Positions 37,064 through 51,735 of a stretch of DNA of 64,000 bases are shown here, piece after piece (position 1 is the first letter of the stretch; the number at the start of each line of letters is the position of its first letter). A program made the translations under genes and the position numbers. The notes beneath the pieces were generated by a model. It worked only from the letters and a program-made list of their open reading frames with translations. It ran no database searches and had not been told where the DNA came from. The stretch covers positions 452,501 to 516,500 of the forward strand of contig JAODUP010000186.1 of NCBI GenBank assembly GCA_025642065.1, in the 5' to 3' direction. Source of the stretch: Paralvinella palmiformis (lineage: Eukaryota; Annelida; Polychaeta; Terebellida; Alvinellidae).

Positions 37064-40000
37064 GCATTAGCAAGTGGCCGGGATAATCATCCTAACTTAC
37101 CATGCTGAAGAATTGCATTCTGGATACACTTCAGATAGGCCAAAGCTTGCTCCATTGGAAACACCACCTGAACACAGAGAAATCCAGAGATGTTACGAAA
37201 TGGGACACTGATAAAAACTGATTTTCTTGTCACTTGACGTCTGGAGGAACAATTTTTAGTTAACGGTGGTACATGAAGAAAATTACTGTTATGATTAGTG
37301 AAGGTAGTCACCATTAGAATATTTGATATACTCACTTCAGGATCTTTATTCCAGAGTACCATATATTCCCAGGTACAATTGGCCATCAGAACATCTGAAT
37401 CTAAGCTGTGTGGCAGACGATGTTGTACTTCCTGCAGTTGGGCTAAATTGACAACAAAATATCACTAACCATATATCTGGTTGGATTTATTTTGAGGCCG
37501 TCTAATACTGGGCGTATAAGTTCGTATAAATACTAAGTATCTGATCAGATTAGTCATTTTTTTGGCAAGTATTATGTCCTAAATATAATCTGCTAAATCT
37601 GAAACCTAATTAAAACCAACACAAAAAGTTGGGCTGTGAAAATATTGCATCCATGATGCCTTATTATGTAATAAAAATAATATTTTCACTATTCCAAAGT
37701 AAGCGATGTTCCAAGAACTAAGCAAAAAGTGGAAATTGATTCAAACAAGGCCACATAACATTTGACCAAATTTAACCAACCATAAAAATTGTTCTGTGTA
37801 CTGAATTTCTTTCCCTGCTTACGAGCACAATATTACAAAGTGGCACTCTATCTTACTACAAACAACGCTAATAGGCATCAAATATTTGTAATGATGGCAC
37901 ATACTAATAATAGGACTAATTGCTGATTGGTTGGGTGTGTACTTCTTGCTCGACCCCTTGACAGTTTCATCAGTCTCCATCGGTTCCTCTTCGTGTTTCT
38001 CGGTCGACTGCGACAAGCAAAGCATGCTGGGAAAGATCCCCTGTCCGGCTATCCACTTTGCAACAAATTCTGGCAAAACACCTGAAAAGTTCCAACATCC
38101 AACATAGCAGTAAATCAATATCCCTTTTCCATTGTTTAGAAAATAATTGTGGAATAATGGAATGCCAGATAACAAAAACCTGTATTACTTGAACAACAAT
38201 TGATGATGATGATTGATGCTTTAGAGCTATGTTTGTGCATATGGTGGGCTAAATGTGCCGAGCGACCACAAAAGGTAATGCAGTCAAAGATGAAACACCC
38301 TTTAAATATGCTCACACCAAGATTCAAACTCAAGTGGTAGTGATCTGTGCTACCAATTACACCACGGAGGTGCCCCTGAACAGCAACTGAATGAACTATG
38401 AAACTTACCTCTACCCCCATCCAGAACCTTTTTAACAGAAACAATGATAGGCTCCGGTTCCCAAGCTGGTTTGTTAACAAGGCCATCATTGGCCGGTTTC
38501 ATCTGCAGCAGACACTGAACAGCCAGTAAGTCTTCGAGTTGTTTGATAAGGACAGTCCACTGAGTGCGATCAATACTGACGGACTCCCACTCAGATAAGT
38601 CGACTTTATCCGATCCAGTACTTCCAGTCAGCATGCTATCTCTCTGTCAGATGTAAATAAAAAATATTGATGATGATGTGCATGCTTAAAAATGGTTATA
38701 AATGAAAATAATATTTCAATACCATGTCAACAAATTGTCTGAATTTAGTGAAACAGCAGTCCCTTTATTAATCTATATGTATAACATATTTACCATTGCA
38801 CACTGCGCCATCTCCATGGCAACACTGCGGCTCACGAGTGCAGCTAGTAAAGCAGAACTGATGTTGGTTGCCTGGCAACAAGCTGATCTAATATTTTGCC
38901 ACCAAGGAGATATCTTGTCATGTTCAATAATAATATCTAAATGATCTGCAGAATATATATATATATATATATATATATACAACACACGTAAATATTTTCC
39001 AAATAATTAGCATAGGCTGGGGAATAAATTAATCAACCTAATACAAGAAGACCTACATATATATAGATTAAAGTTAAAGCTTAAACTCCGATCACTTTGA
39101 CCAGGAGTTTGTTAAGCCATTAAGCTGAGTTCGTTTTTTAGGCCTAAAATATTATGATTTATGGTAGTACAGCCCATTAAGCCAACCTAAAAATCTGAAC
39201 TTTTCCCTGCAGTATTTCCAGCCATCCAGGTAACGTTTTGAATGCAGGAAATAGTACCAATGTGTTTTGTATACTATCAATAGATCAAGGCAAATCATAA
39301 CGATCGTTTACACAAACTGTTAGCGCATACATAGGACTTCAAACTTAAATAAATGGAGTGATTAAACATTCAATGAACTGCATATAAAGTCAATGACTTA
39401 GAAATAATTAAATATATTGTCAATTACTACTGAGCCTTTGATGGTACGTTTTTGTCACTAACGTGGCAATAACTGAGACAATATAAATTACCGGTATATG
39501 CGATCAGTTAGTAACTAACTCTCTATTGAAAATAAATAAATTAATCAGTAATTATCCCATTATTAGTATAAATATGCCCAGACAAAATATGTATATGGGG
39601 TACCCTAATGTCTATGCCACCAAATGAATGAGATACGATGCTCTTGGGTACAGGTTGTCTTGGGTATGAGTTGTCTTATTACTGATGCTGCCTTCGAATT
39701 GAAAGTCGTGAAATGCACTACTGAGTCCAACAACATTCATCCATAATTACAAAAATCAGATAATTCTACATATAACTATGTATTTTCATTATAAAGCCAT
39801 GTATAATTATCATCAACTTGTTTCACTTCTATTTTCACTCCATGACTGCATGAGTTTAAATCAAAATGGCTACTGATGTCTGTTAGCATCTAGATCTAGA
39901 CTAGCGTCTAGAGACTAGACGGCTGCTAACACACTGAAATTTGTTCTCCCGATGACTGGATTTGTTGACACTGAAATAGCAGCAGCCATTAAGTCGACCC

Positions 40001-42459
40001 CCCAAAATAGGGGTCAAAATGTTGACGCAACGTATCGGCTTAATGGCCTGGGCCCTAGACTATGTCAAATTACATATAATTTTACCTTTCAGACAGCTTA
40101 TGCTTTTGACCAATGAATGCAGTGCTACAAGGTCATCCAACGATCTCCTGTCTTCGGCTAGCCAAAGGCACAGTAGCAGGATCTGAAATGACATAAGCCA
40201 AATAAGCGTCCTGCGAAATGATCTTTGCTAAATGCTGTCTATAGACAGCAGATGTAAATGGCTGAAAGACGTTAACCTCGAGATAAATACAGTTTACGAA
40301 TTAACAAACCATCAGATCTTCGGGAGGGATATGGCTTTCCCTCAATGATCTGTTGTAATCACTGGATGTACCATGCTGTAAGCTGGATCTAAACAGGAAG
40401 TTAGCTGTAAGATAATGATAATAATAGTTGTAGAGAAGGGTAATGTCAAATACACGGCTATGGCATTGATATTACAGACCAATACAACAACAATAGGTTA
40501 TATACTATCAAATGTGTGTGTGTGTGTGTGTGTGTATGGGGGTGTGCCAGCCAGCCAGCCAATGAATGTGTGTGTTTTTCTATTTTGCCCATTAACCCGA
40601 CATCGCACCACACAACGAACCTAGCCGATTCAGCTTAGCCTCATGAATACCAGTCTGTAGATGAACATGTATTGTACTACTTCTTGGACTGCTGACGCCA
40701 TCACACGACTCGATGGTACCACTACTGTCATCTTTTGCGCCTGTACCGGTGGCACCATCTGGTGGACCCTGACTGACACCGTCGCCCAGGCTGGCTGTAC
40801 TATCAAACATACTGCTTGGTACATTGGTGGTTGTAATGTCTGAGGCTGCATCACATCTCATCATTTGGCATTCAAAACAGCTGAGGAACTCATACACACT
40901 AAGCTCTGAGGTCTCTCTGAATGTGACATGAAGCTCTCCAGATTTCAATATGTTGTACTTATCAAGCTGGTTAATCAGATGTTGCATTTCTTCGGATTCA
41001 AGCGACAGCAGCTTACAGAGAGTCTGTTGAATATCAAATGTATATTTTTTTATTCATGTGTGATATTTTACAATATGGCATCATACTGGTACACACACAC
41101 ACACACACACACAACTTGCCTCACTATTGGGCTTAATGTCCATACGGTATTCAGTATCACTGTTGATATTATGCAATTCTGTATATGTATTAAGTAAATG
41201 TTGCTGAGCCTCACAAAACTGTAACAAAGCACGGCTCTCATAATCTAAGGCCTTTTCTTCATCCTCTTCACATCCAGAGGCTATAATATCAACAATACGA
41301 GGACATTAATGACACAAATCATTATTATTATTACTAATTACAGTATACAGCAGCATTATACACATAATAATAATAATTATGGCATAAAAGACCAAATAAA
41401 TTCATTGTTCACAGTTTTATTCAACTTCAACAATTATTTAAATGATTGTAGAGATTAAAAAGTAAATAAGAGCACTCATAAAATAGCAGAATGGTAAGAA
41501 ACATGAGTTGATACAATTAATTATTATTAAGATAATGCTTAATACATTATTGTACTGATATTATATAAACCTATAGGAATAAAATAGATGAACACAGTAT
41601 ACACTTTTGAGTGTTTTGGGGGCAATTAGCTAACTGATGCCGTGTGGAAAAAACTGACATTGAATGACTGTGCAATTTATTAACATCAACCAAAAACTAA
41701 TAACTGTGTCTGATAAATGAGCAGATTATTAATTTTAAATGATTCTGCTGTCTCTATGTGATAAGTCGTCGTACTGACACTTCATGGTTGGTATTCATAA
41801 TCTAAATACACGATTCACAAGGTTAATTATGAAGTTTGCTTGACCAACTTACCAAGCCCTTCCAGTTGCTTAGCTACAGCTCTAGTGACGACTAGCAGGA
41901 AGCTAGGAGACAAATACTTTGTCTGTAAAACTCGCTCCAGACCCTAGCAGGAATGGTTTGCAAAAGGTCAGTATATTTCACATGAAAATCACACCAGTAA
42001 TGCATACTGTAATTGCAAATATTTACATAAACCCCATTAAAGTAAAAAATCATAAAAATTATAATAACTGTATTCATCTGCCACATTCTTAATTAAATTG
42101 GACACCGACTGGCCTAAATTGTGCTAATGTGTTGTTAAACAACATTCATCCATCTTACATTCTGAAATAAAATTAGTCATATCTGTTAGCCAGAAAGGCG
42201 GTGTTTATGACTGATAAGGCCGGATCATTGCTTTCAATCGATTTATTTCTCAGCTTAGATATTTATCTTAGCCAGTTTTCCTGTTTAGCCATTTGAAGCT
42301 AATGTAAGGATTAAAAACACGGAATGGATGATGCCTTGGCAGTGAATAAAACTGGACTAGCAACACATACTTCAGGGCTAAAATATTTATTTCCCGTTTG
42401 TAACAATGAACATTTTGTATGCTTGATAAATATGACACATTTACATTGCTTATGTGACA

Positions 42460-42490
<31 letters not shown>

Positions 42491-45400
42491 CAAGTGTGAA
42501 TAGCCTTTTACTTCATTAGTACATAACGAGTTAAACAAATTGGTAGACTACAATTGGCACTGGCAGATTGGTGAGTTAGCTTATCATGTAATCATGGCAA
42601 AAAATCTTCAGTATCATTGCAAAAAGGGATTTAAAAATAACTTCTAGATCATTTAATCTAAGCAACGACTGATTTTCAAATAGAGCATCCCATTTCACAA
42701 AACATGTTATTTAGCAACACCCCAGTTAATGGGATAAAACTGTATTCCTATATTAAGTCTTAACAATAAAGTTACCTGTTGACGAAGGCTTGCAATCTTC
42801 ATATCCAACAGTGTTTCGATTACTTCAGACTGTAGAGATGCTGCAATGTATTATAAATTATAAATACAAATAGTTAGCAGTAGAAGTGGCAGTCAAAATA
42901 AGCAGTCTATGATGATCTATTGTCTCAGATTTTGATCATTTCTGTAAAATCTACGATCAGAACATGTCTAAGAAGCACCTTAAATGAACATACCTCCTTC
43001 CACATTATGCTCTTTCAGTGAGATCTTTAATTTTTTCAGCAGGTGCATGTCTCTGGCTCTTTTACTGTTCTTGTCACTGAAATATTGAATACCCATCTAT
43101 AATAATATAGTTGTATTATTTACCAGAGGAGATTAGTATAGTGTTTTTGTTTTATCCAAACCAATTTGCAACTATTAGCAATTAAGCAATAAGCACCTCA
43201 GAACAATATTTCAACAAAGATTCTGATGAATGTTTTGCTGATTCTTCCGGCAATTAAAAAGGGAAACTACTACTGTATTAATCTTAGCCAAGGTACTACC
43301 GGTCTAGTAAATGTAAAGGCAGCTATCCTACTTTGTGCAAAGAGTAAGCTAAACTGGCCAAATAACCTCAAACGTAATGAAGCAAAGTGAAAGAGGAAAC
43401 ATCTTTCGGACATAGTGCACCCACGATTTGAACCCACGTGCTAGCAGAATGTGGCCAACTGCACTACCAGTAAGATCATGGTGACACCCTGTATTGTTGA
43501 TCTAGTGGATATTCAATTTGTTCATTTCAACATTCATAATACATAATTTTAATGAAAACAAACACATATAGAATGTTGAAAAGGATGACGCTTCATATGA
43601 ATATCTATGTTTGTGTCATCACATAAAAGCATCGAGGTGTGCAGCACCAATTGTTGAATGATTGCATTTATATTTCCAAATAGCAATATTTACAGTTGAC
43701 CTTGGTACCAGGAAAAAAATGCATATTAATATCAGGTGAAAGCTAGTACATCTATGGCACTTGATGAAAACATACATTAGATGAATTTTGACACACTTTC
43801 AATTTTTCTAATACAAAATCACAAGCCATAAGAAATTTGGCAAGAAGCGTTCAACACACAGCTGAACTGTTAGTACCCATCTCAGTGCTCATTTAACCCT
43901 TAAATGTCAAAGAATTCAGCTTATTTGGATTTTGTTCCAATCACTAAAACTAATTTTTCGACAAGTAATATCAAACAGAAGTAATCATGAAAAGTAATTA
44001 CCTAAGCACCAGATGGAAGGGTACTTCAATAGTTCGGATGGATCCTTCTGGATCCAGTAAGTATATGTGGTGAAGCTGCACGCGGAATTCCTTGTAGGTG
44101 ACATTGTTTAATCCCATCATTCCATAAGTCGGACATAACATACGGCACCATTTACTGACATTGAAGGCAGCCACCCTTGGTCCAAGTTGAGCTGTCCAAA
44201 CCTGAATAAGAACATTTGTGTATGCCGAAGAATGTTACACGAGAAGTTCGTTCTCCAAGCTACTGATCAACATTCACCAAGACGACGTGATCAACAGACC
44301 ATCGTACCATACCTCTAATATGCCTCTTCTAGGTGCATATATGACTAAGAACATGGCACGTCTGGCTACATAAGGAGAACAGTCTTTATCGTGATGTGCG
44401 TCTTCTTCCACATCAACCCAGCCAACCTGAGCATCTCTGTATCCTGGCAATAATAATCATTAGCAAATATAAATATATATACTTTCTACAGAATGCAGAC
44501 AAAGTAAGAGCTTATATTGCTAAAGTTGCAGCAGATGAAATAATAACTTCGAAAGAGTGAAAATTGTCCCCAAACCAGCTGATGTATGTACATAAAATGT
44601 GGAATATGATATGTATTTCATACAATCATGATTTTTTGCTTAATTTAAATCTTAGGTAAACACATAATAAAGTACTGTATGAAAATTTTCCCCAGCATAC
44701 ATTTCTGTAATTTGCACATTTAGCTCTGTATGAACTTCTCTACTTGGTTGGCAACATTTGAACTATCCTATCTATTGAGATACAGCCTGAAACCTTATTA
44801 GAATTCTAAGGTATCAAATGATGATGATAATTGGTGTTTTATGGCCACTTTTGTGCACATGGTAGGCTAAATGGGCCCTGAAGCGCCCTCTGAAGGTGAT
44901 GAAGCGAAGTCAAAGATGAAACACCCTTCAGATATGCCCACAGCGAGGTTCGAACTCAGGTAGTAGCGATATGTGATCCAACGAACTACTAAGGTATCAA
45001 ATGAGGATGGTGATGAAGAATTGAACACTCTACTTTCAAATAGGGAGTAAGTCAGTAGTTTGTTTAGCCTCACAACTGGGGACATGTGGCCAAGGGAGAG
45101 ACTCTTTAGTAAAACCTCTCACAAACACAGACCTTATGAGTTAGTCTTGAACCCACAACCTGTCCTGTTATAGGAATATATATCCTTTAATCATAATACT
45201 GTGCAGAATACGAAGTGTCTAAACTCATTTCTCACAAACATGTGAACAGTATATATAAATAATATAATTAACTCTAGCAATTTACATAGTGCCAGGATAC
45301 CTATAGTCATAGCTGTCCATTTTGAACTGATCAGGAAAATGATTCAGTCTACAATCAACGTTTGACAAATCAATGACAGCACTGGCTCAGAGTTAAATAC

Positions 45401-48122
45401 TTATTTCACTTGAAGGAAAAGCCAATTTATCTTGAGACACCCATTTTAATATTTTAATGCTAAAAGAAGCTTGTAACTTGTAAACAACAGACATGGTGCT
45501 TGGATCTCAAACTGCCTTGGATGAAATAACGAAGCTAACCAATTTTATACAATGATCTTTTGCAATGGTTTATATCTGAAGGGATTAAATATTTCAGTGA
45601 AAAGAGAGCCATAGCACGTATTTGTTCTTTTTGTGGTTTACAGTAACAAATATCATAATTTTGCAAAGGAATGTCTTGAAACTAAAGTGTCTATGGACAA
45701 TACTTTTCACATTTGAACAATAATACTAAACTATGCACTACTCTAACTAGACATGGGGTCAATTCCATTTTGTCAATTCCAATTCCATTTAATCCATTTG
45801 GTCAATTCCACATCAAATTTATCAATTTCAATTCAAAATTTATCAATTTAAATTCAAAATTTACCAATTTCAATTCAAAATTTATCAATTTCAATTCTGT
45901 TTTTTACAGATTCTTTTTTTACCTACTACTTTTGACCACGAGTAGGTACTCAGAGTAGCTACTTGGAATAAATACTCTGAGTAGTTTATATTCCAAGTAG
46001 GATTGTCATAGAAAAGATATTTTTGAATTAAAAATTTAAATGGTAAATTAATTTGTGGATTTAAATTTTTGGTGGGAAACTTCAATTCCCAATTTATCAA
46101 TTCCATTTTTTAAATAATCAATTCCAATTCTGGAATTGACCATCAATTCCAATATTGAATTGACCCCATGTCTGATTCTAAAATTCTGCAAAAAAAAAAA
46201 GCTAACCTTTCCACATTCTGATAACAATACCTCTCCACACATCGATAACCATTACTCGACCAAAACTATCAGTAACAGCAGCCATGTTGCTGTCTGGTGA
46301 TAAGACAACTGACTCTCCTTCACGGCGTTTATCATGTAGACCAAATCTGAAACACCATCAGATCATCATGTGTGTGTGTGCATTTGTGGCTTCATGCTTA
46401 TACATCACTGTACTTATGAGTCAACATAGGGTCAATCCCATTTTGTCAATTCAAATTCCAATTTATCAATTCCAATTTAAAATTTATCAATTCCAATTTT
46501 ACCTACTCTTTTTACCATGAATAGGTACTCCAAATACCTACTTGGAATACCTACTCCAAATAGTTTATATTCCAAGTAGGATTGTCATGGAATAAATATT
46601 TCTGAACTAAAAAATTAAATGGTAAATTAATTTGTAGATTGATTTTTTTGGTAGCAGACCTCAATTCTACCAAAAATTGATCAATTTAGTTTTTTTTTTA
46701 AATAAGCAATTCCAATTCCAAAATTGAATTGAACCCATGTCTGCTCATGAGTGCACGCGCACACACACACACACACTCAAAAGCAAAGCCGGTATTATTA
46801 ATTATTTATACTTTTGTATCATATCTGGTAGTGACATAAACACATTATCATTATACCTTGGTGGTAAACTTGTAGCTGGTTCTATCTTTGGTTTTACCTT
46901 CTCTTTGTTATTTTCAGGTATCTGTCTACCACCAAACCCTAACCAACCACTTGATGGAATAAAAAAGACAACAATATTATTTACTGATACATAATGAGCA
47001 TAACAACATACAAATATCAATTATGGAATTTTTATTAAAAAAATATGGCATATCTGACACAAACAGATTTCATCTACAAACCTAGCAGCTGAAATCTGTG
47101 AGAATAATGCAGATTTGAGCTTGTTGGCTACAGCATGAGCCACATCTGATAACATAGGCTGAGCACTGCCCTGTAAACGACATAAAAACACGATGTTAAA
47201 TCTAAAATAAAGAATTATAAATTCTTTTCATATGATCTGCAAGAAACAATTTAGAGATTTTGTACTATAACTCACTGATGTACAATGAGGTACAAGCAAT
47301 CAATCAGTGCTTAACATAAAAATATTATCCATTTCGATCTCTCATTATTTCGATATATCTGTTTATCTATAAAATCAACTCATCTGTACATTTCTTGAAC
47401 TTAATCAATTTAATTGATAAATCTCCTGCTATTTTAAGCTGTGGCAGACTTTCATTTATGTGTTATATCATGACGATCGGCACAAACTCTACTTGATCCA
47501 ACTGACCTCAACTGCATAGAAGAATCCGGTGTATGGTGCAACACCTGTCGTCAAGTACAGGTGCGAGGCTGGTGGGGTGGATCGTATTGTTGCTGTATAG
47601 CCTCCGATCATTGAAGCTACATGCATTTGATCAAAAGGATTTGGTGTCTGTAGGCCTAAAAGACAGCATTCCATTTTAATGCATACATCAAGCAAACTAA
47701 GCAATCTAATTACGTGATATATGCCTGATTATTGAAAACTGATACAAAATCATACCACAAGAAGTATGATCCAATACAGCATCTTGTTCTTGTAAACCCC
47801 ATTTTTTGTATGCTAATGGTGGTGGCTGTATGAAATCACTACCACATGCTGCAGCTACAAAATAAGTTAAATACAATATTGATAAATGTTATACATCATG
47901 ATAGTGGCCATAGATGATTTTCTAAATTAACATTTACCATCAAGCATGCAATTTATTGCTTGCTCACAGCAACAATTAAATATTGTGTAACTGTTACAAA
48001 CCTCTGGCAACTTGATTTCTACATGCTCTAAGAGACTGAAACAAGCTGAAACCATCAATGGTAACTAAGGACTTGATGTATAATATACTCAATTCTTCAT
48101 GCTGTTAAAGTACATAAAAATT

Positions 48123-48163
<41 letters not shown>

Positions 48164-48281
48164 ATATATATACATACACACACTCATACATATAAACACA
48201 ATAAAATTCTTTAAATTACAGACTTTGATTCAGTTAAATAAACTATATAATATCACAGAAAGAAACTATGCAATCAAGATC

Positions 48282-48321
<40 letters not shown>

Positions 48322-50018
48322 TACCTTTTCAGCATCAGCAGCATGTCTTGGGGGCTCATATGTTCGACATTTTATTTTCTGGACTGGTTCTAGGCTAAAT
48401 ATTTGTGATAACAATAGTGCTCCACTCTAGTCGAAGAAATGGACAGAAATTAGTTGTTTCTATTAAAGAAGACAATAAATAATTGTGAAAAAGTTCTCTA
48501 ATGAGATTGATCTAAACTGCTTTGGTTAAGGTAGCAGCAAACTAAACCCCCCCCAAAAAGTCATCTTACCTCTGTGTACATGCGTACATAACCAGAACTA
48601 AATCCGACAATAACACAAGTCCAGTCTGGGCCACCCTGGGTACTCCTAAAACAAACAAAATGTGATATAAAACAAAGTAATTCACTGTTCCAGAAAATTA
48701 CTAATAATTCCCATTCTTGCAGTAATCAGAGCTGCGAATGAGACTAACTGATATTATTATCCACCAGGTGTCAGCTCCGGGCAGACAAGTGTTAAAGTAA
48801 AGCTGTGTTCTGATAGGTATCTGCACCAGTTTTTACATTACAACAAAGCATTTTATTGCTTACCACACTCTGTTCGAGTTATATTACAACCATGTGAAGC
48901 AAATAGAAGTGTGTTTCAGGCAACTAAACACCATTTGCTTCGATGGATAATGTGTGAAGAGCTCATTCAAATTATGTTCATATCAGTATTTGAAACAGTA
49001 TTCTAGGCACAATTTTAATTATCGTACCACACTTGATGTTACTTTGTCATGCATGAAAAAGTATGGCAAAAAATGACACAGAAATGTAGGTTTCATTCAA
49101 ATTATTTTACACATTATCAGAAGCTTCTCACCTCTTCTGAGAGGCCAGTGGCAGACACATTACAGAGGTGATGTCTTCCCTATAAACATAAAACCAGATT
49201 AACACATAATATACTTGTCAACTTATCAAAGTTAACACTGTTAATTATATATATTATATAAACAACAAATTAGACTAAATGCTGAATCACAAATAATAAT
49301 GATAATAATTGAATGAATGAAGTTTATTTCCATGTGAACAATACAATACTATACAAAGAAAAATATACTCAACAAGCAATAACAAAACAAAAAACAACAA
49401 CCTGCACATGGAAATGGGGGAAGATAGAATTAATATTATAATATTGACTGATAAACGTGTTAAATGATGTTCTCTGGGTCATCTTACCCTTCTTCCTGTT
49501 TAACACAACCTTGGAATGCTACATGATAAGTGATCTGTATGTCTTCCTGACTTGAGTTCCATTTTTCTGTGAAATGCAACACATTCATTTAAGTCAATTC
49601 AGAACTTGTATGACATTTGATACCGTTTAACATTTGTCAGTTCGAAATATCAACCCCTTACAGATGGTCCTACAAGAAGTGATTACGTATATTTACGTTC
49701 GAGAAGGACGAGTTTGTCATCACATGCTATGGCCATGAGATCTGCAGCAGGTGACAGTGAAACTTGACATTCCTGTAACCAAGACAGAGCATGGGTATCT
49801 TGGCCAGTCACTTCCATTGCTTCTTCCTTCTCATCTTCATCCTTCCAACCCCAATCAGTATCATCCCAACCTTCGAAGGTTTCTGCAGCAGAAGACGTCA
49901 AGAATTAGCCTCCAGTTCATACATTTATATCAGCGTATGATGATTTTTATTGTCCGACTTCAAGAAAATATATGGGTAAATGATGAACTTTGTGTTGACT
50001 GTTTTCTTAAGTTAGTTT

Positions 50019-50054
<36 letters not shown>

Positions 50055-51691
50055 GTGTGTGTGTGAGACCTGTAAATTTTATCTATAACTTTTTTTATAA
50101 TATCTTGAAGTACATTGCTAATCAGAGTTGGGATGATTACAGGACCAAAGTAATTGATTATGAATACCTGATAACATAATGATTACAAGAACAATGATGA
50201 CTGTAATCAAATAATTATGATTGTAACTGCATTGTAAAGTAATCACGAATGCAATCACAATTACAATGTATACCACCCAAATATGAATATGCTGTGCCAA
50301 TGTTATTCACTCACATGTACTGTACTGATATCACTACTAGATGAAAATATTGGATCTGTTTTGCTGTACATGACTCCTTCAAAGGCATAATCTCTTAAAG
50401 GGATAGTCCACCCTCAGAAAAATATTTGAGGACTAATACAGCTATACTGACAAATATCATAATAATGTCAAAATGTGTAAATGATCACCCACATATTAAT
50501 AATCCAGTTCAAAGTGCTGATTAATAGGCTTTTAATGGCCTGTGGGCACCGCCATTTTTAAGATTCTGTATATCAGTATCCCAAACTATTCCCAAGTGGT
50601 CCGACTCCAAGTGTGACATATTGCAACAGGTTCTGGAAAAGTTGCCACATGAAGACATTTAGCCACTCATTTTTATGGAAACCTCAATGCTAATAAAAGG
50701 TTCACTGGCTTTGCCACCAGAAATTTGCAATCCACCTTTATTTATTTCTTCAGAATCCTGTTTTTACATATTACATAAAAGTGAAAAACATCAGTGATTT
50801 TACAATAGATAATAATATTAAGTTAACTGTTCCATTGCTTCAGGCACAAAGACAGATGATGACAGAAAATTGCAGTGAGTGATATCACATTCACTGCATA
50901 CAACATAAAGTGCAGGCACTAAAACCACTAATTACAGGGGAAAACCAGATTTTCCACAACCATTCTGATGTTTAGTGTGTTAACCATTCTTACTTAGCAT
51001 ATGGCCAGATTCAGATTGTTCCCATGTGCTCTAGTGGGATTTTCTTGGACTAACTTTAAGATGACATAGATTTATAACAACACCTGACAATGGTGGACTC
51101 AATTTAAAATAAGGGCAATTTATAAGGTTCAGTTTCTTATATCTTCAAGATTAAACAAACATTTTGCACACGAATATATTTTACATTGTCAGTGAAAACT
51201 TTTAACATTGAAAAAAATACTCTGAGGCTCCAGAATGAGACCAAATTAAGATACAACTTCTCCCCTCAATGTTAAGGTATGTAGTAATATAAGTTTGGAG
51301 TTTAACCAAGATCAAGCTGGTTTTGCTCAGCCTGCTGGATTAAACTCAGGTTCAACCTGAGTTTTAGTAGTTTGATCTGGATCAAATTGTGTTTTCATCA
51401 ACAAAAGCCCTGGTGGTCAACATAATTATCTAAAAATATGCACAAAAGGTTAGAATACCATGAATTTTTAAGATAGCCTTATTAATATAATTATAATATA
51501 TATATGTATTAATAAACTACAGTGATCATGTACTGATTTTATTTGTTGGTAGCCAAAGCTAATTACACTGTTCTGTGACTCGTTGTTCATCTGGTCTGTT
51601 AATTAGTTTCTGTAGCCTAGGAGATGGGGCTTATTAAACTGATTTAATCAGCAACAAGATGACCAGAAATGACACTGCCATTCATTTAGGC

Positions 51692-51735
<44 letters not shown>

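Noticed and set aside
49310..49425. Possible LINE 3' end (TTTATTTCCATGTGAACAAT)
   Set aside because: The AT-rich tail resembles LINE ends near 16980 and 54309, but there is no coding part and no clear homology.
50118..50300. Ile/Val-rich frame near an AATTACA-type repeat
   Set aside because: Low-complexity AT-rich DNA with short TAATCA words; composition alone explains the frame.
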